Shown here piece after piece: positions 45,853 to 58,535 of a stretch of 64,000 nucleotides of DNA. Position 1 is the stretch's first letter. Each line of letters opens with the position of its first letter. The notes below the pieces were generated by a model. It was not told where the DNA came from, did no database searches, and saw only the letters and a program-made list of their open reading frames with translations. Made by a program: the position numbers and the translations under genes. The DNA is from Lojkania enalia. Taxonomy: Eukaryota; Ascomycota; Dothideomycetes; Pleosporales. The stretch is from contig ML986589.1 of NCBI GenBank assembly GCA_010094045.1, positions 317,974 through 381,973 on the forward strand. Direction: 5' to 3'.

Positions 45853-48043
45853 TTTGGTGCGGGGTGCGAAACGGCACTCGAAACCATCGCGTGCACGTCT
45901 TGGGGCGACGCATCTACTTGAAGGATCCCGATGACAATCTCGTGCATCGCATGCCGGACTGGCCCATCCCGTGAGGTTGACGGCAGCTGATGGCTGTGTT
46001 GCATAGTGAGCGGGTGGTCTGATGATGCGTGGTCTTTGATGAAAAGGATCGAGGTCTAGAACGAGGGTGCGCCGAGCCAAGCTTTTATTCAGAAAGCTTG
46101 ACTTTGGCTAACCCGAGCGGGCATGGGCTTTCGCACTCATGTTTTCAGCATTTCCGCGCATCTCCTTTTTCCTGACACGACCAAATTCACAATCCGATCG
46201 CGCGACGTCAGCGGCTGTGTGACTGCCTCGCGGGCCCGGGCGATGACATCTCTCCAGGCGGTGGCCAGCGTGCTCCAACTTTTCACCATTCCACAGCCCC
46301 GTCCCCGTCCCCGTCCTGTAGCCGAAGTCCAACCTCGAAATCAGCGCATTTGGGCTGGCTGGGGTCTTCAGGCACTATGCACCAGCATCAGTCGGAGCAA
46401 GGGTCGCCGACGAGACGAACAGCTCGTGCAGGATCCGGCCGTTTCCAAGAGCCTGACCTCGCCGAAGGCAGGGTCCTTGCCTCATGCATGTCGATATATC
46501 GTCCAGTCGCATCGTCCACTTCCTCTTTCGTTGGAAATGGGATTTGTCGTTAAAGCGCAAATTCCCGGCCGAAGCACCCGGTCTCATACATTGCCAATCG
46601 CCGACCGCGTGTCTGGTTTTTTTTTCCTCCTTGGCTGCGTCGACAAGCCGGTCCATCGGCTGCTGACCAACGCTAACCTAACCGCAAGCGGGTAGCTATG
46701 GGATTCGATCTCTATGCGATTCCCGACGCTGTGAGATCGTCCTGCTCCATCCAAGGCCATGGTGGGGAAATACCTACTGGTAGCGGCCTGGGTCTTACTT
46801 ATTGGCTACAAGCCGTGCATAGGCATGTTCGTGGTACAGGCGCAAACGAAAAACGGATGCACATTCGTATGCACCGTGAAAGCCGAACATCAGCACCCGT
46901 TTATGCAAAATCATGAACTGGTCCCTGTCCACGGCTGTTTAAATCCTTCCCTTTTTTTTTCCCGCTGCCTCATGGATTTCACGATCCCGCCTGCCCTCAA
47001 TGGAAGCAAGTCATTTGATATCAGGGCGAGACTAAGTCTGCAAGTATGGGCTGTTCAGCCTGCCAAGACGTAAGGTTGACGATCCTCACCCAAGCCCCCC
47101 CACAATGCAGGCGCTTTGCCATTGCATGGTAAATCTTTTCACGACGTTGCAGTTCGCCGACGTGATTGCGAAGCTACTGTATGGTAAAATATTGGTGCCA
47201 AGGTACATACGTACTACGTACGGAGCATCCCGATCTCCACATTGTCAAGCCACCCGATCGCGTAACCGTGTCACCGGATGCCCGCTCCGGCTACATACGC
47301 ACATGGTCGATAGTCAACTAGTTTCGCTTAAGGGCTTGGACTCGTTCGCCATGTTCATGCCGTCGAATGCCCAGAGGGTTGGCTCGTCTTTGTGAAGTCC
47401 AGCTGAACGTGAGTATCTGCGGAGTTGTAAGCCATATCCGCCGCACCACGTTTTCAGAATGTCTCATCAGACAAAGTATATAAGCGTAGGGCCGACTTTT
47501 TTACCTGGTGATTTCCAAATAATGAGAACTACTGCCGCTATTGCTGCCTCTACTACTACTACCGTTTCAAAGGAACAAAGGCAATGGTTGATGGGATCTG
47601 AAGATTATACCGGGACTCTCAATAAATACACTAGATTCAAGCTTTATAAAATATGCACATTCCGGGGGCAAGTTCTGACTATGGCGTGTTCAGAAAGCGA
47701 GAGTCGGCTCGACTTCCTTCGCTATGCAGACTCTGGTGTGGAGACGCAATCGCCTCCTAATTAAAATAGTTCAATAGGGCGCTGCAAATAATCACTCAAA
47801 TCGGGTGAGCCAAGACTTCCCCACACGATCTCATGAGAGTAATGAACTCAGGTGCCAAAGCTTAAATCTTAGGCGTCGGGAGAAGGGAAGTGTTTTGTTT
47901 CAGCCTTAAAATTTACGGCGGTATGCTTGCGAAATGAAAAGAAGGTGCTCCAATAATATGATGGATATTTATCTATCCAGTTTCGTTGTACCGTTGCGTG
48001 CAGATCATTATTGAGCAGTTCCATCAAACGCCTCAATTCCGCT
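45853..48043. other. Intergenic, no gene supported
   Basis: 2.2 kb. The frame at 46759-47070 begins with a hydrophobic, signal-like segment (KYLLVAAWVLLIGYKPCIGM) and could encode a 104-aa secreted peptide, but it has no other support. The remainder holds short overlapping frames only. Confidence 0.45.
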
Positions 48044-49964
48044 TCAAGCAACCTCGACACCCTTAATCGTGCTCTTGTGCAGCTTCGCCAACCAGGTCTT
48101 CGACATGAAGATCCGAATCTTCTTACCCCAAAACATAAATATCAGCAGCGCCAAATTATTCGCGAATAAGATCCCGGCAAATATTCCAGAAATCGTAACC
48201 GCAAAGCCCCGCTCCAAAATCCAGTCGAGCAGGTAAATTCCCATTCCGAAACTGATCGCTTGCTTGCCTAAGTTCATTGCAATGAGCATTTCGCTAGTAT
48301 TTGCTTGGTACGAGTCCACAGCGTAGGCTAGTGTGAATGAGAAATAGAAGAGTGCTCCCCATTGGTCCATGCCGACGCCAAAGAAATAGGCGATCCAGTG
48401 CAGATCACGCTCTGCTGCGAGCCCGTACAGGATGATGCCGCAGGGTGCAATGATCATAGCAGGCAAGATCACGCCAAGACGCATTTCCGCCTCGCGAATC
48501 CCGTTGTTTTTGCGAGTGTAATACGCCGCAAGACGGTCGGAAGAGGAGAGGAATGGCATTGCGAAGAGAAACCCGAGCAAAGATGCTATTGTGATAAGAC
48601 CGGAGTTTGTCTATGCAACGATTAGCGAGACAATACCAAATGTTTCTTAAACGTCACTTACGACGCTCCAGCCATAAGGTGGTGCAGTGATCTTGAGCGG
48701 AAACGTGTAATTGAATGCCAACGCGCCAAGACCAATATATATTCCTATATCCTTATTAGAGATAGAGTGTGATGAAGAGATGTGTTGAGGTACCGAAGCT
48801 CGTGATAACCCAGAGCACTTGAGGGACTAAAAAATATGTGAAGGATCTTGGCATCATGATCCAAAACTCTGATTCGTGATCGATACTGCTCCAGGGTTTC
48901 AAGGTGCTCCAGTAGGACTTCCTGGAAGGAATTGCGGGCGAGATCTCTGTGTGGGAGGCATCGACAGCCTTTTCTGAACCTGCGCTAGATGTAGGGGCAG
49001 AAAGAACAGTCTTTCTCTTGTATGCTGTCTCCTCTACAACGAAGAAAGCCAACACGAGGAGTCCCATGGCAAAGGCGAAGACAACATAGAAGAAGAGGCG
49101 CCAAGAATAGCCACCGCTGAGCATGTATCCTGCAAAAAGCGGCCCCATTGAGCCAAAGCAGAGGCATACTTCAACAATATTAGCGCCCGTTAGTTTCATG
49201 GTTAGGATTTGAACAATACCCGTATAATACCCAATCCTCTCTCCGCGTTCATGAAGGAAGAAGATGTCGTTGACCAGTTGCACGGGTAGAGCCTCACAGA
49301 CCCCGCTGCCAAACCCGTGAACGATTCGGGCGGCCATGAGCCCGCCGTAGGTATTCGCTTGAGAGGCGCCGATCAGGCCTCCCACGAACTATTAAGGAGT
49401 CAGCCCGTGATCTAGTGTCCTAAGAATTCACGGCGCACAGACCAGAAGCATTGATCCGAGCATCACTGGACGACGGCCAATTTTGAGGTAAAGAGGAACA
49501 AGAAACAATGAGCCTAGTAACATGTCATTAGCTCCGGAATTATGTGCTAGTCATTTCTCACTGCATACCAAATCCAAACGCGAGGTTAGGATAAGAAATC
49601 AGATCAGATGCCTTCGTTGGAGTGATGTCAAAGAGTTCACTGTAAAGACCAATATAGACGGAAGGCCCTAACAACGCAGAATTCCCAAGGAAGGAGTATA
49701 GACAACAAACAAGGAGAATCAATGACTTCTTAGTATTCGACCACTACAGCAAAGCTTAGACAAATGCCAGAGTGTCGGACGTAGTTTAGCGTACTTGAAG
49801 AGGGTCGTTGGGGTCTTCTGCAGGGACAGGATATAACGCCTGGCCGTACGCCGTGTCATCTCCCTCTGAATGCTGTTAGAACCCTTCAAGAATATATAAC
49901 AAAAGAGAGTGCATACCGGAAACCTGCAGATTGACGGTTCCAGGAAGACTTTCTTCATGCGCAT
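48044..49964 (-). CDS. MFS transporter, DHA1 family (HOL1-like)
   Basis: Eight exons on the minus strand: 49917-49964, 49795-49872, 49569-49743, 49443-49513, 49220-49388, 48794-49168, 48662-48744 and 48044-48610. Together they give 521 aa; introns are 44-55 nt. About 12 membrane segments are visible, starting SLILLVCCLYSFLGNSALLG. The MFS loop 2-3 motif is KIGRRPVMLG. The first two exons rebuild the DHA1-typical leader GDDTAYGQALYPVPAEDPND before the first membrane segment. A long cytosolic loop after helix 6 (about residues 240-290) is Ser/Lys-rich. Such proteins export drugs or move polyamines, cations or small metabolites by proton antiport; substrate cannot be told. One intron (49169-49219, 51 nt) is in frame without stops, so unspliced RNA would add 17 residues between GYYT and VCLCFG. 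Confidence 0.9.
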
Positions 49965-52796
49965 GGCTTTAAATTGTGCTGTTAGCTTTTAACTCCATTC
50001 TTGATTGCTTTGGTAACTTACCTATGCACAAGATGTTGCGTATGAGAAGCTGTCGGAGCCATTTTCAAGCTCTAATTCAATGATGGGTTTAGAAAATGAT
50101 GTTTGGAGATGCACGCGGGCCGCGACAACATTTCAAATCCTTTCTACGTGCTTAACCTGAACACTAAGTCAGGGTCCAGCACCACGCCGCAACCAAAGCT
50201 CTACTAATTACACATCATGCAGAACACGTATCGGTGCGTGGCTCCTTTAGGATCAGCCTTACCTTTCCCTATCCAATGCCATGTGTTGACGCTGGGCGGG
50301 GCGGCTCTCGGCAGATACAAAAAATTGGTTGAGCCAATGCTTCGGGACGGGTGGATATTAGCCGCTGCACGTTGTTAACCGAGCCGAGTCAGATACCATG
50401 CTAATCGCATGGCACTGAAGGATGCTGACGCCGATAAAGAGGGGTAGATACTCGGTATTTACAATAAGGGATCGATCTAGAATAAATGGAATAAGTAGTG
50501 GGGTGGACGAGATTATTGATAGTTTCTGAGATGGAGTTGGCGGTGTCAAATGCCCGGTAGAGAGGACGCTCGAACGCAGACGAGGATACGAAGATGGGTG
50601 TTTCGTGATCGCAAAGAGGAAATTGGAGGCGATTCGAGACGTGAACACCTCGTAATTCCTTCAGATCCTCCTACAGGAGAAGCTCTGACAATACATTTCA
50701 GAGCGGGTATCTCCTTTGAACGAACTATCGACACCAGCGTAGTCAGGACAGCCGAGGATGCGTGATGGGACCCTCAGCCGAGCCTCTTTCAGACTAGAAG
50801 CTATGGCTCATGGGAACTAGGCCTATAGGAGGAGGTAGCACATACGTACTCCATGGAGATACTGCCGATCATCGATTACTTCCCGTGACACATTGCAACG
50901 GCAACGCCATTGCATAAAGGATTGACCGGTAAGCGCTCGAATGCGCTGCGGGAAGGTGGTTTGGGAAGTTTGTAAGGGAGTACACGAGGCCCACGCGCGT
51001 CTGCTCGAGGGCTTCGGGAACGCTGTGCACCTCGCACTAGGCCGGATGACCGTTAGCGTCCGCGTCAGACTTGACTCGGCTTTGGTGTGCTCACTACTAC
51101 AACGAACGCATGTTGGCTCCCCTTTTCATGGTTGAATCCTTGGATATCTGATGGTATCTTGCTTCCTCTCTTATATTGTGGATCGTATCTCGGCTGCTAC
51201 CGATGCCAAATCGCCTACTAGCAGTCAGAACATTCTTGCCGGCCGTATCTGCTTGAAGAAGTCCTACGCGTTAGGGCTACCGGTCGTAACACTTGGTAAA
51301 GTATCTCCCGCTCCCCCGTTCTATCGTCGGGGTTCTTCGCCTACGTCAATTGACAAGGGCGTCATCTACGATCATGTCACGCGCCATGTGAATTGTGCCC
51401 ATGCAGAGCTACCCTTTTTCAGCAGCGCATCCGAGCCTGGCAAGCTGTACAACCCATCCAGAACATGCATCGAAGTTAACCTACAGAAACACAACTTGGC
51501 GACCCAAACAAACTTTTCCTGCAGAAAAGTTTTCCTCCTTCTAGCAGCCGCATGCACTTTAGCGATCGAGCGATGCTGGTGTGTCCTTAGAGCGTCATTT
51601 CCCTTGTTGTGTTACTACCGACACTATCGAAGTGTTTCCGGTACAGAGGATTAGATGCAGAACCTCGAAGTCGGCCCTTTCGTTCTAGATATTGTTGCTT
51701 TATGTCACCAAGGATGAACCATGAGCCTGTAGGAAACGTTGCACTGGAATTTTTTTGTGCCACACGGCGATATGCGCAACTCGAAACGCTAGATCTAAAG
51801 TATTGGAGTGTATCTGATATGATTTGAATTATTGGTAACTTGGAAATGTTGTCGGGTCAAATGGCGGTGTCTAGTCGGTCGGTCCGAACACCGTGAGTGA
51901 CATCTTCTCCTGGCTCGCGGGAGAGAAGTGTCTCATTGTACGATGCCGTGCCACATGATTGGAAATTGAGGCTAGAGAGACATATCGTGGCGCAGGAATG
52001 GTAATCAAAGATTTTCGATTAAGCAGCGTACAATGCCCCCAGTCCTATGTGGACACCCTGAGCTGCATAATGTCTGCTGGTGGCTTATCAGGGGGGTTGG
52101 CCATGCGTCTAGCTTCGTTAGGATTCAAAAAATGTGTTATCTGATTCACGCGCAACATTTTTCCGTTTCAAAGAAGGATCCTATTGCACATAAATCAGGG
52201 TTTAAATATGGCAACATGACGTGTTTCGGCGGGGAGACGCACGGATAGCGAGTATTGGTCATGACTGTGATATATCCTCGAGATTTTTGAGCGTTGTCGC
52301 ATAGTTTTCCACGACTTTTACAAACGGGACGCTCTAGGAGGCAATGGTCTCGTGATGCTTGTCTCGAGCACTAGCTGCGGTTGTTATCTGATCTCTCCTG
52401 TGTGCAACTTCTATAAACTGACCACCAACGAGAAGGATCGAGATTGTTCATGAGAGTTCCACCATTTCAGCTTAGCTGACGGCAAGATTTACGATACAAG
52501 GAACCCATGACGAAGCTGATCTTTGTCTTTGCTGTTTCTCGCGAATTGGTCACACGGCGCCAATGTTCGTTGAACTAAGGCCACAATTTGGGCACTAAGT
52601 ACTTGAGCTGGGCTAGGTATCGGATTTTCCCATCGTGAAAAGCATAAAAGCCGAGCTCATCGCTGTACAGCCCCTCAAGCCAATTCCACCCTCTAAATCT
52701 CATTCTGTCAGTTTGCCTAAATCCTATCACTCACTCTGAAATCACACTCCCATACTTTACACCTTGCCGGCTCCGCAAGACACCTTCCCATATACC
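49965..52796. other. Gene-sparse stretch, nothing supported
   Basis: 2.8 kb. Contains the MFS promoter at the left. A 167-codon frame at 51151-51651 has random-looking composition and no domain. Otherwise I see nothing. Confidence 0.5.
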
Positions 52797-53230
52797 ATGG
52801 CAGGAAATGTACAATTTGCCAACTCCCAAAGATCGCCTTGTCGACTCGGTTGCGTTGGTGGCAAACTGTACTCGACATGCCCTCCATGCAAAGGCAATCC
52901 ATTGCGGTAAGCCTTTCCAATCTTCTCTCTTAATTCTTTAGCACGATATTCAATTCATGGAGTTTGATGCCCTAACTCTCCATGTTGATATGGTTTCGTT
53001 ACCAGAATTTCTATATCTACTGCTACAAAATAACATTGAAATTCATTGTCATGCCCTACTCGGAATTTATGTCACATTCGAGTAATGCTGGACAAAGATA
53101 GTTTGTAAGTTGCTGATACTCTAGTATTAGGTATCGGGGTGGTCACTGCGATAATTGTAATGATACTGGTTATGTCTCGAGCCCGTGTCGGCACTGCGCT
53201 AAGGCTACCGCACCGTCCAAAACGTCCTAG
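52797..53230 (+). CDS. Small cysteine-rich protein with four CxxC-like pairs (two exons)
   Basis: Exon 1 (52797-52906) encodes MAGNVQFANSQRSPCRLGCV and then GGKLYSTCPPCKGNPL; exon 2 (53131-53230) adds RYRGGHCDNCNDTGYVSSPC followed by RHCAKATAPSKTS, 69 aa in all. The 224-nt intron starts GTAAGC and ends TATTAG, and the Arg codon is split. Cysteines pair as C15-x3-C19, C28-x2-C31, C-x2-C and C-x2-C, with Gly/Asp-Thr-Gly after pairs, much like the four-repeat zinc-binding region of DnaJ. No signal peptide, so probably an intracellular zinc-binding peptide. Neither exon is long enough to stand out alone. The regular cysteine spacing running across the junction is the main support. Confidence 0.6.
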
Positions 53231-53871
53231 TCCGAAGGGCAATAAAATGTACGGAACGAAGTCCCTGGCCCTCTTGAGTCATCAGAGGTATAGCAATACT
53301 CGTGCAGACACTCAAGAGACACCTGGCATATCGAATCGCTGTTTACATCACTACGCCACGGCATAGTTCACCTAGCAGTCCTCTCGCGAGTCGGTAAGGG
53401 ATTGCCGTTCTTTTTCTTCCTTTCAACAATCATCAACATCGATAGAATTTTCCTCTCAGACCTTTAACTACAGAGGCCAGGGAAACTATGATTAACATTG
53501 TCACGAACATACCATTCTACATGTCAGTCACACATGTCCTATCTTTATTGGCGGATCGTTAGCCTAGAGAAACCTCACCCCTTCATCACTCCATTAACAC
53601 ACCACCCCCTAGCACAATCACCGGACATTTATGGGTGCGAATGAACTGGGTATGCGTTTCACTTCACTTCTTCTTCCTGCTGCACCCTATCTTAAACATA
53701 GTATCCAGCATTGCCTGGAGCCCAGTACTGTGGATGAACGAACTTATGTCACAAACTTCTTTTCTTCACACTCTCTTTATTTGGCCCTTGCTCTTTATCA
53801 CCATCCTTGATATTTGGTACCCGAATTTGTCGATGTCACGATGTATTTTTGTAACTTAACATATCTCTTAC

Positions 53872-53909
<38 letters not shown>

Positions 53910-55839
53910 GTATCCGCCTTCTTGCATTCAAGAATGACAAATATCTCCAAAACTCCCATGACTTGATAGAGCAAGAAATATCTAAGCATGTGATCGTCAT
54001 CTACTTCGTACAACTAGTACTTCATCCTTGTGACACAGACCAGAGTGATTACATCAATATTCCCTGAACCTTCACTTAAAACTCTAAACCACTGCATATC
54101 TCCTTGCCTAGTGCCTCCCAACGAACTCTTATTCCTTTTATTCGCCCAATCGACCTAGCTTACCCCAAGGCCCACAATTGTCTTTCGACTCGGATATCAA
54201 GCAACCCACCGCCGAAACTCGGAAAGCTGCTTCCGTACAACCTCCATCACGAGATATTTTCCGACGAAGTGGTTTTACCGCTCCCGTTCCGATCTACTAC
54301 ACGACGCAGCAAATGCTCAGGTACCTAGGAACGTTGCAAGTGAGCCTAGCGCCTACACGTACCTGGCAGACGGAGTGCCCCCTGCATATCTTAGACACTT
54401 TGTCGAGACGGCAATTAGCCAATAGCGAGGAGGAATGGACATTGTTCATCGGGCTGTGTTGCCTTCTCTTGCGCCGGCTTTATTTGAAGGAGATTCGGTC
54501 TTCGGGTTTAATGGGCCTCGGCTCCGGGCGTAGCGTTCGACGGGGGGATGTATGTAGTAGTTTGGGGGGATTGGCTGGATGAGATGACGGTATCTCATTG
54601 ATGTTCTATTGGTTCGGGCGATGTGCTTTGATGACCGCAACTAGGGGTAAAACAGGTGTGAAGAAAATTCTCGAGTGACTAGTTACTGAGCTATTAGAGA
54701 TAGACATGAATTAAGAGACACCGAGAATGCGCTTACGAAACCTCATTCAAACATCCGCATATACTCTAAGACATTCCCCAGAATTAAAACGATTCAAGGT
54801 AATACGTAGTATAGCGGACATACATCCCAAATCTACCCCGGATCTCCGTACCCAAAACGTTTTCCTTCATCCAATTCTCTCTAATCTCATCTTTTTTTTT
54901 TTTTTTTTTTTAGTAAGAAACCGACTCCTCCTTTCCCATAAACATGGATTTGTATCCAATCATATCCCTCCATCATCTCATCTCTATCAAGCCTACGTTA
55001 ACCCCCTAGTATTTTAATATACTCAATTTACAGCCTGCCTTCATCCACAAACCTCTGGCTACGGTTTTCGTGGAAACTCCTAGACATGCAACATACATAT
55101 TCCAATAAAGGGCCGTCCTCATTCTCAGCAACTCTACCTCTACGAAGCACCATCCCCTTTCCATCCTTAGACTAAAATAAACATAAATCTCACCCTAGTA
55201 ATCTGAAAATAAAGCCCTCCCAGAAGAGTCCTATAACATCTTCTTTCCCCACCTCTTCAAACCCATTCTGTACTCCAGGCTTAATAATACTCTATCTCAT
55301 AAACACAATTCCTACCAAGCCAAATCACTGGCCGCATATCAGTTTCACGCTCAGTACCTATTCTGCTTCACTAGCCAGGCAAATCGGCAGACTAAGGTGG
55401 ATACTTAATGCACAACACACGCAACCGGATACATATGCTAAAGAGTAGAGTATATTGAATCACTACAGCCCCATCATTATTCATAATCATAGCTGCCAGG
55501 CCAAAAAACGAAGTACCATACCAAAATCCCCCGGCAAAACGCCATCGTCTTACAAGCGAACTCCAAAATCAATACCCGGCACCGGTTCCGCGAATGCTCA
55601 TGTGTCTCAAGAGTGCACGAGGGTTAAATTTGCAAACTCCTCTACCCCTTGGCTTCATATGTAGATCACGATATATGGGTTGTAGTCTTCAGCCAAGCTG
55701 CGTACCTTCAAACGCCAGAAAAACTACGAGGGGGACAAACTCACGCTCGCAGTGATAAGGACCCCATACTGCTGTGCACGCTTAGGACTCCGTATTTGTA
55801 GCCTAGCGTATGCGGCTTACTAACCGGACTGCGCATAAC
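53231..55839. other. Gene-sparse, pyrimidine-rich stretch
   Basis: 2.6 kb. At 54159-54425 one frame without ATG is open for 88 codons and ends SAYTYLADGVPPAYLRHFVE; an overlapping frame at 54178-54582 is also open. Neither can be resolved into a gene. A poly-T run lies at about 54893-54912. Confidence 0.45.
53872..53910. repeat. (TA)n(TG)n compound microsatellite
   Basis: About ten TA units run directly into about nine TG units; non-coding. Confidence 0.9.
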
Positions 55840-57863
55840 TTAATCGTCGAAGAAATGTTCTGGTAGATTACCGAACAATGCCACCACACTGAGCCCACCA
55901 ACAACAACTCCAGCCGTTGCGGTCGCCAAGTAGGACATGACACTCCGAAGCCTCTTCTTCGGGCGCTGAGCCGTTGGCTGGGCGGTTGGAACGGGCGTTT
56001 GTTGTGCGTCCGCCTCCGCTGGTGGTGTGACTGGAGCTACATCAACCTCCTCCTCTAGAACGTCGGCTTTCCGCTTGAGGCTCTTTACGGAGGTGGGTGT
56101 TGGCGGTCGCTGTGGGTCGTCATCAACGATCTCTGGAATCGAAACCTTAGTCCTGCGATTTGGCTGCGGTAGGGACGAGGTTATGTCATCAGTGGTGGCC
56201 GCCGGCGGTGTTACGACATAGGGCCTGCCGGTGTGCTGCTGTAGCGGATGTTCCTCTGATTTCGCAGAAGGACTGGGCTTGTGGTCTGAGAATGGTGTGA
56301 GTACCGGTGGCGTGTACTGCTTGCGTTGCTCAGAAGAGTTACCCGCCGCAGCACCAACGGATTCGCCTGTCGGAACCTTGTTGCTGGGAAGGAACCACTC
56401 TTGACGGGAATCACCGCCTAATGGAGAGAATATAACCTGAGACGATTCCTCTAACCAGGGTTGTTGGCTAGCACGATCTCGTGTGGAGATAGCATTGTTG
56501 AACTCCGGAGCAGATGGACCCCAGGCTGCAAATTTACTAGGCGCTGATGAACGAGGGGGTACATGTGGACCAACCATGTCCCACGGTGGGTTCTCAAAGA
56601 TGTCGTAAACGATAGTATTGGCCGGCTCGGGCTCTGCTATCCTAACATTAAAAGGCGCCGGTGGATTTGAAAAAAACAGTCTGGAAGCGGCGGATATGAC
56701 TGGAGGAGGTGGTGGAGGTGGTGGGATCTGGCTGGCGAGGAAGGGAGCCGGCGCTGGCGCGTTCTCTGCGCTATCCTGTTCGTCTGTTACGTCCTTTTGT
56801 TTTTCGTGGTCCAACATGGCTTCCATTTTTAGGCGGCGAACTGAGTCCGCATCCTGCTGGGATTCATGCTCCAGTTCCTCTGATGCATCACGGCTAGATG
56901 CCACATCAGATTCGTCCATGCTACACTCGTCGCTGAGGTTGTCGTCCTCTTGGTTGTCAGAGCTATCCCCAGCCTCGTTAGACTCTACCGAGCTGTTGTC
57001 ATCGTCATGGACGTCATCATCGTCATGATCAGTCAGATCAATAGAAATACGAGGCCTTGGGGAAGTACTGTCTGGCGACATTGCTGCGACGTGTGCAACA
57101 GGCGCAGCGTTGAGCTCCTCATCCTCCGGCTCTACCAAGCCTTGTTGCATCTCCTCGGAATCGTCGACGTTGACCGGATTGGACTGACTGCCGTAATACA
57201 GTGCATCAAACGCTGTCTCGTTTTCGTTCTCGAAGCCTTCGTCGTCGGACGAGTCGAGGGGTACGCTGAAACCGCTCGACACGGCGGGCTTTGGTATGGT
57301 AGCGGGTGCAGCGTACTTGGAGTCAAATAAGTACTTCTTTGCGATAAACGACTCTGCGTCCACTCGGAATTAGCTTAAGGCTGCAATGAATAAGCGAAAT
57401 GGATGAGGGGGAGAGTACATACCTTGATCCCTCACTACGTTGACGCCGAACTGGATCATGTCCCCGTTGGCAAGCTCGTGCTCGGTATGACGCAGCAAAG
57501 GCTTGTTGTTGACCATGGTCCCATGCATGGACCCAGTGTCCTTGAGGAGGACAAGGGGTCGACTGAGGCCGGTGTCGGCAGAGATGATAGCGTGGCTCCT
57601 CGAGATGACGGGACTGTCGATGTAGGCGTTGTCGGGACCCTGTTGTAGCTGCTTGCGAGCGTCCTTGGAGCTCCTACCGACGGCTATCCTAGAACCGGGT
57701 GTGAGTAGGATCTTGCGTTCGTCAAATTCATCCAGGCCGTCGATGGACCTTAGCGTAATCTCAATAGCTGCTGTTGCTAGGCTGTCAGTCACGGGCTCTC
57801 GAGTCACGACACGCATCGCACGCGGAGAGGGGGGGAGGGGGGCTTACGGGGAACAGAGGACAT
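55840..57863 (-). CDS. FHA-domain protein with C-terminal membrane anchor
   Basis: Best model is three exons on the minus strand, 57848-57863, 57423-57776 and 55840-57362, giving 630 aa and an N-terminus MSSVPPTAAIEITLRSIDGL. The alternative is to start at the ATG at 57816 without the first intron. The FHA domain (about residues 34-110) shows GRSSK, SRSHAII and DTGSMHGTMVNN, the residues that bind phosphothreonine. An acidic Asp/Glu/Ser region (about 145-290), Pro-rich stretches and a basic KRKAD/RPKKRLR segment follow. A single membrane segment (ATATAGVVVGGLSVVALFG) lies 11 residues from the end, so the protein is probably tail-anchored in the ER or nuclear envelope. This layout recalls the STRIPAK proteins SLMAP/Far9, but the long coiled coil they carry is not obvious, so I do not assign it. 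Confidence 0.85.
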
Positions 57864-58535
57864 TGCGGTTAGGAATAGCCCCGAGGCTTAGGTTGAGAGG
57901 GAGGTGAGTCGTTGGGGAATTGGTTTATGGTGGTTGAGGTGAAACAGGGCGCTGGCGCGGGGCCGGAGCTTGAAGGACCGTTGGAAGACGGTGGGTCGAA
58001 ACGAGGGATGTTGTGCGAGATAGCCGTGGTCGAGGGGCAGCTGGAAGAGAGTGTTGTCGAAAAGAGCGATGGACGTGAGGGAGGAGCCCGGAGCAGGCTG
58101 CGGTGATAGTGAAGAGGTAGGTAGCAGGTCGCCAACCGTACGGGCGGGGCAGGGTGGAGAGGCATCACCTGCTGTCGGCGGTCGCAGCTGCCTGGCGGCC
58201 CGTGCTTGCTCTTTATCACTTATCGGGCTGCATAAGCGCCTTGGCAGCCGCCGAGCGACCCCACCGCCCTGCTGGACTTTTGCGGCTCGTCTCTGAATAT
58301 GACCGTGAAGGGTGAATGAAGACAACATCCACGCACATCCGCCCACCTCGCCTGTCTCGCCGCCATGACTCACCCCGACGGATCCGCCTGCCACAGCTTC
58401 TTCTTCTCCTTCTCCAGATCATAGCCATTGCACCATTTGAGGTCTAGCGACTGTACGCCGCCCGCACTGCTTGCAGCACATCTCACTGCGCCCGCCTCTC
58501 AACCGGGCCTGCCTGCAAAGAAAAGATCAGCAAGG
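57864..58535. promoter_or_regulatory. Divergent promoter region (FHA gene / RNA polymerase III subunit)
   Basis: 672 bp, GC-rich, between two divergent start codons. Long open frames on the minus strand here are Ser/Pro/Arg-rich and look like composition artefacts. Confidence 0.5.

Noticed and set aside
51151..51654. 167-codon plus-strand frame
   Set aside because: No domain and no second line of support in a gene-poor region.
57869..58394. 116- and 168-codon minus-strand frames between the FHA and Pol III genes
   Set aside because: They lie in the divergent promoter and are Ser/Pro/Arg low complexity; the FHA start is better placed at 57863.
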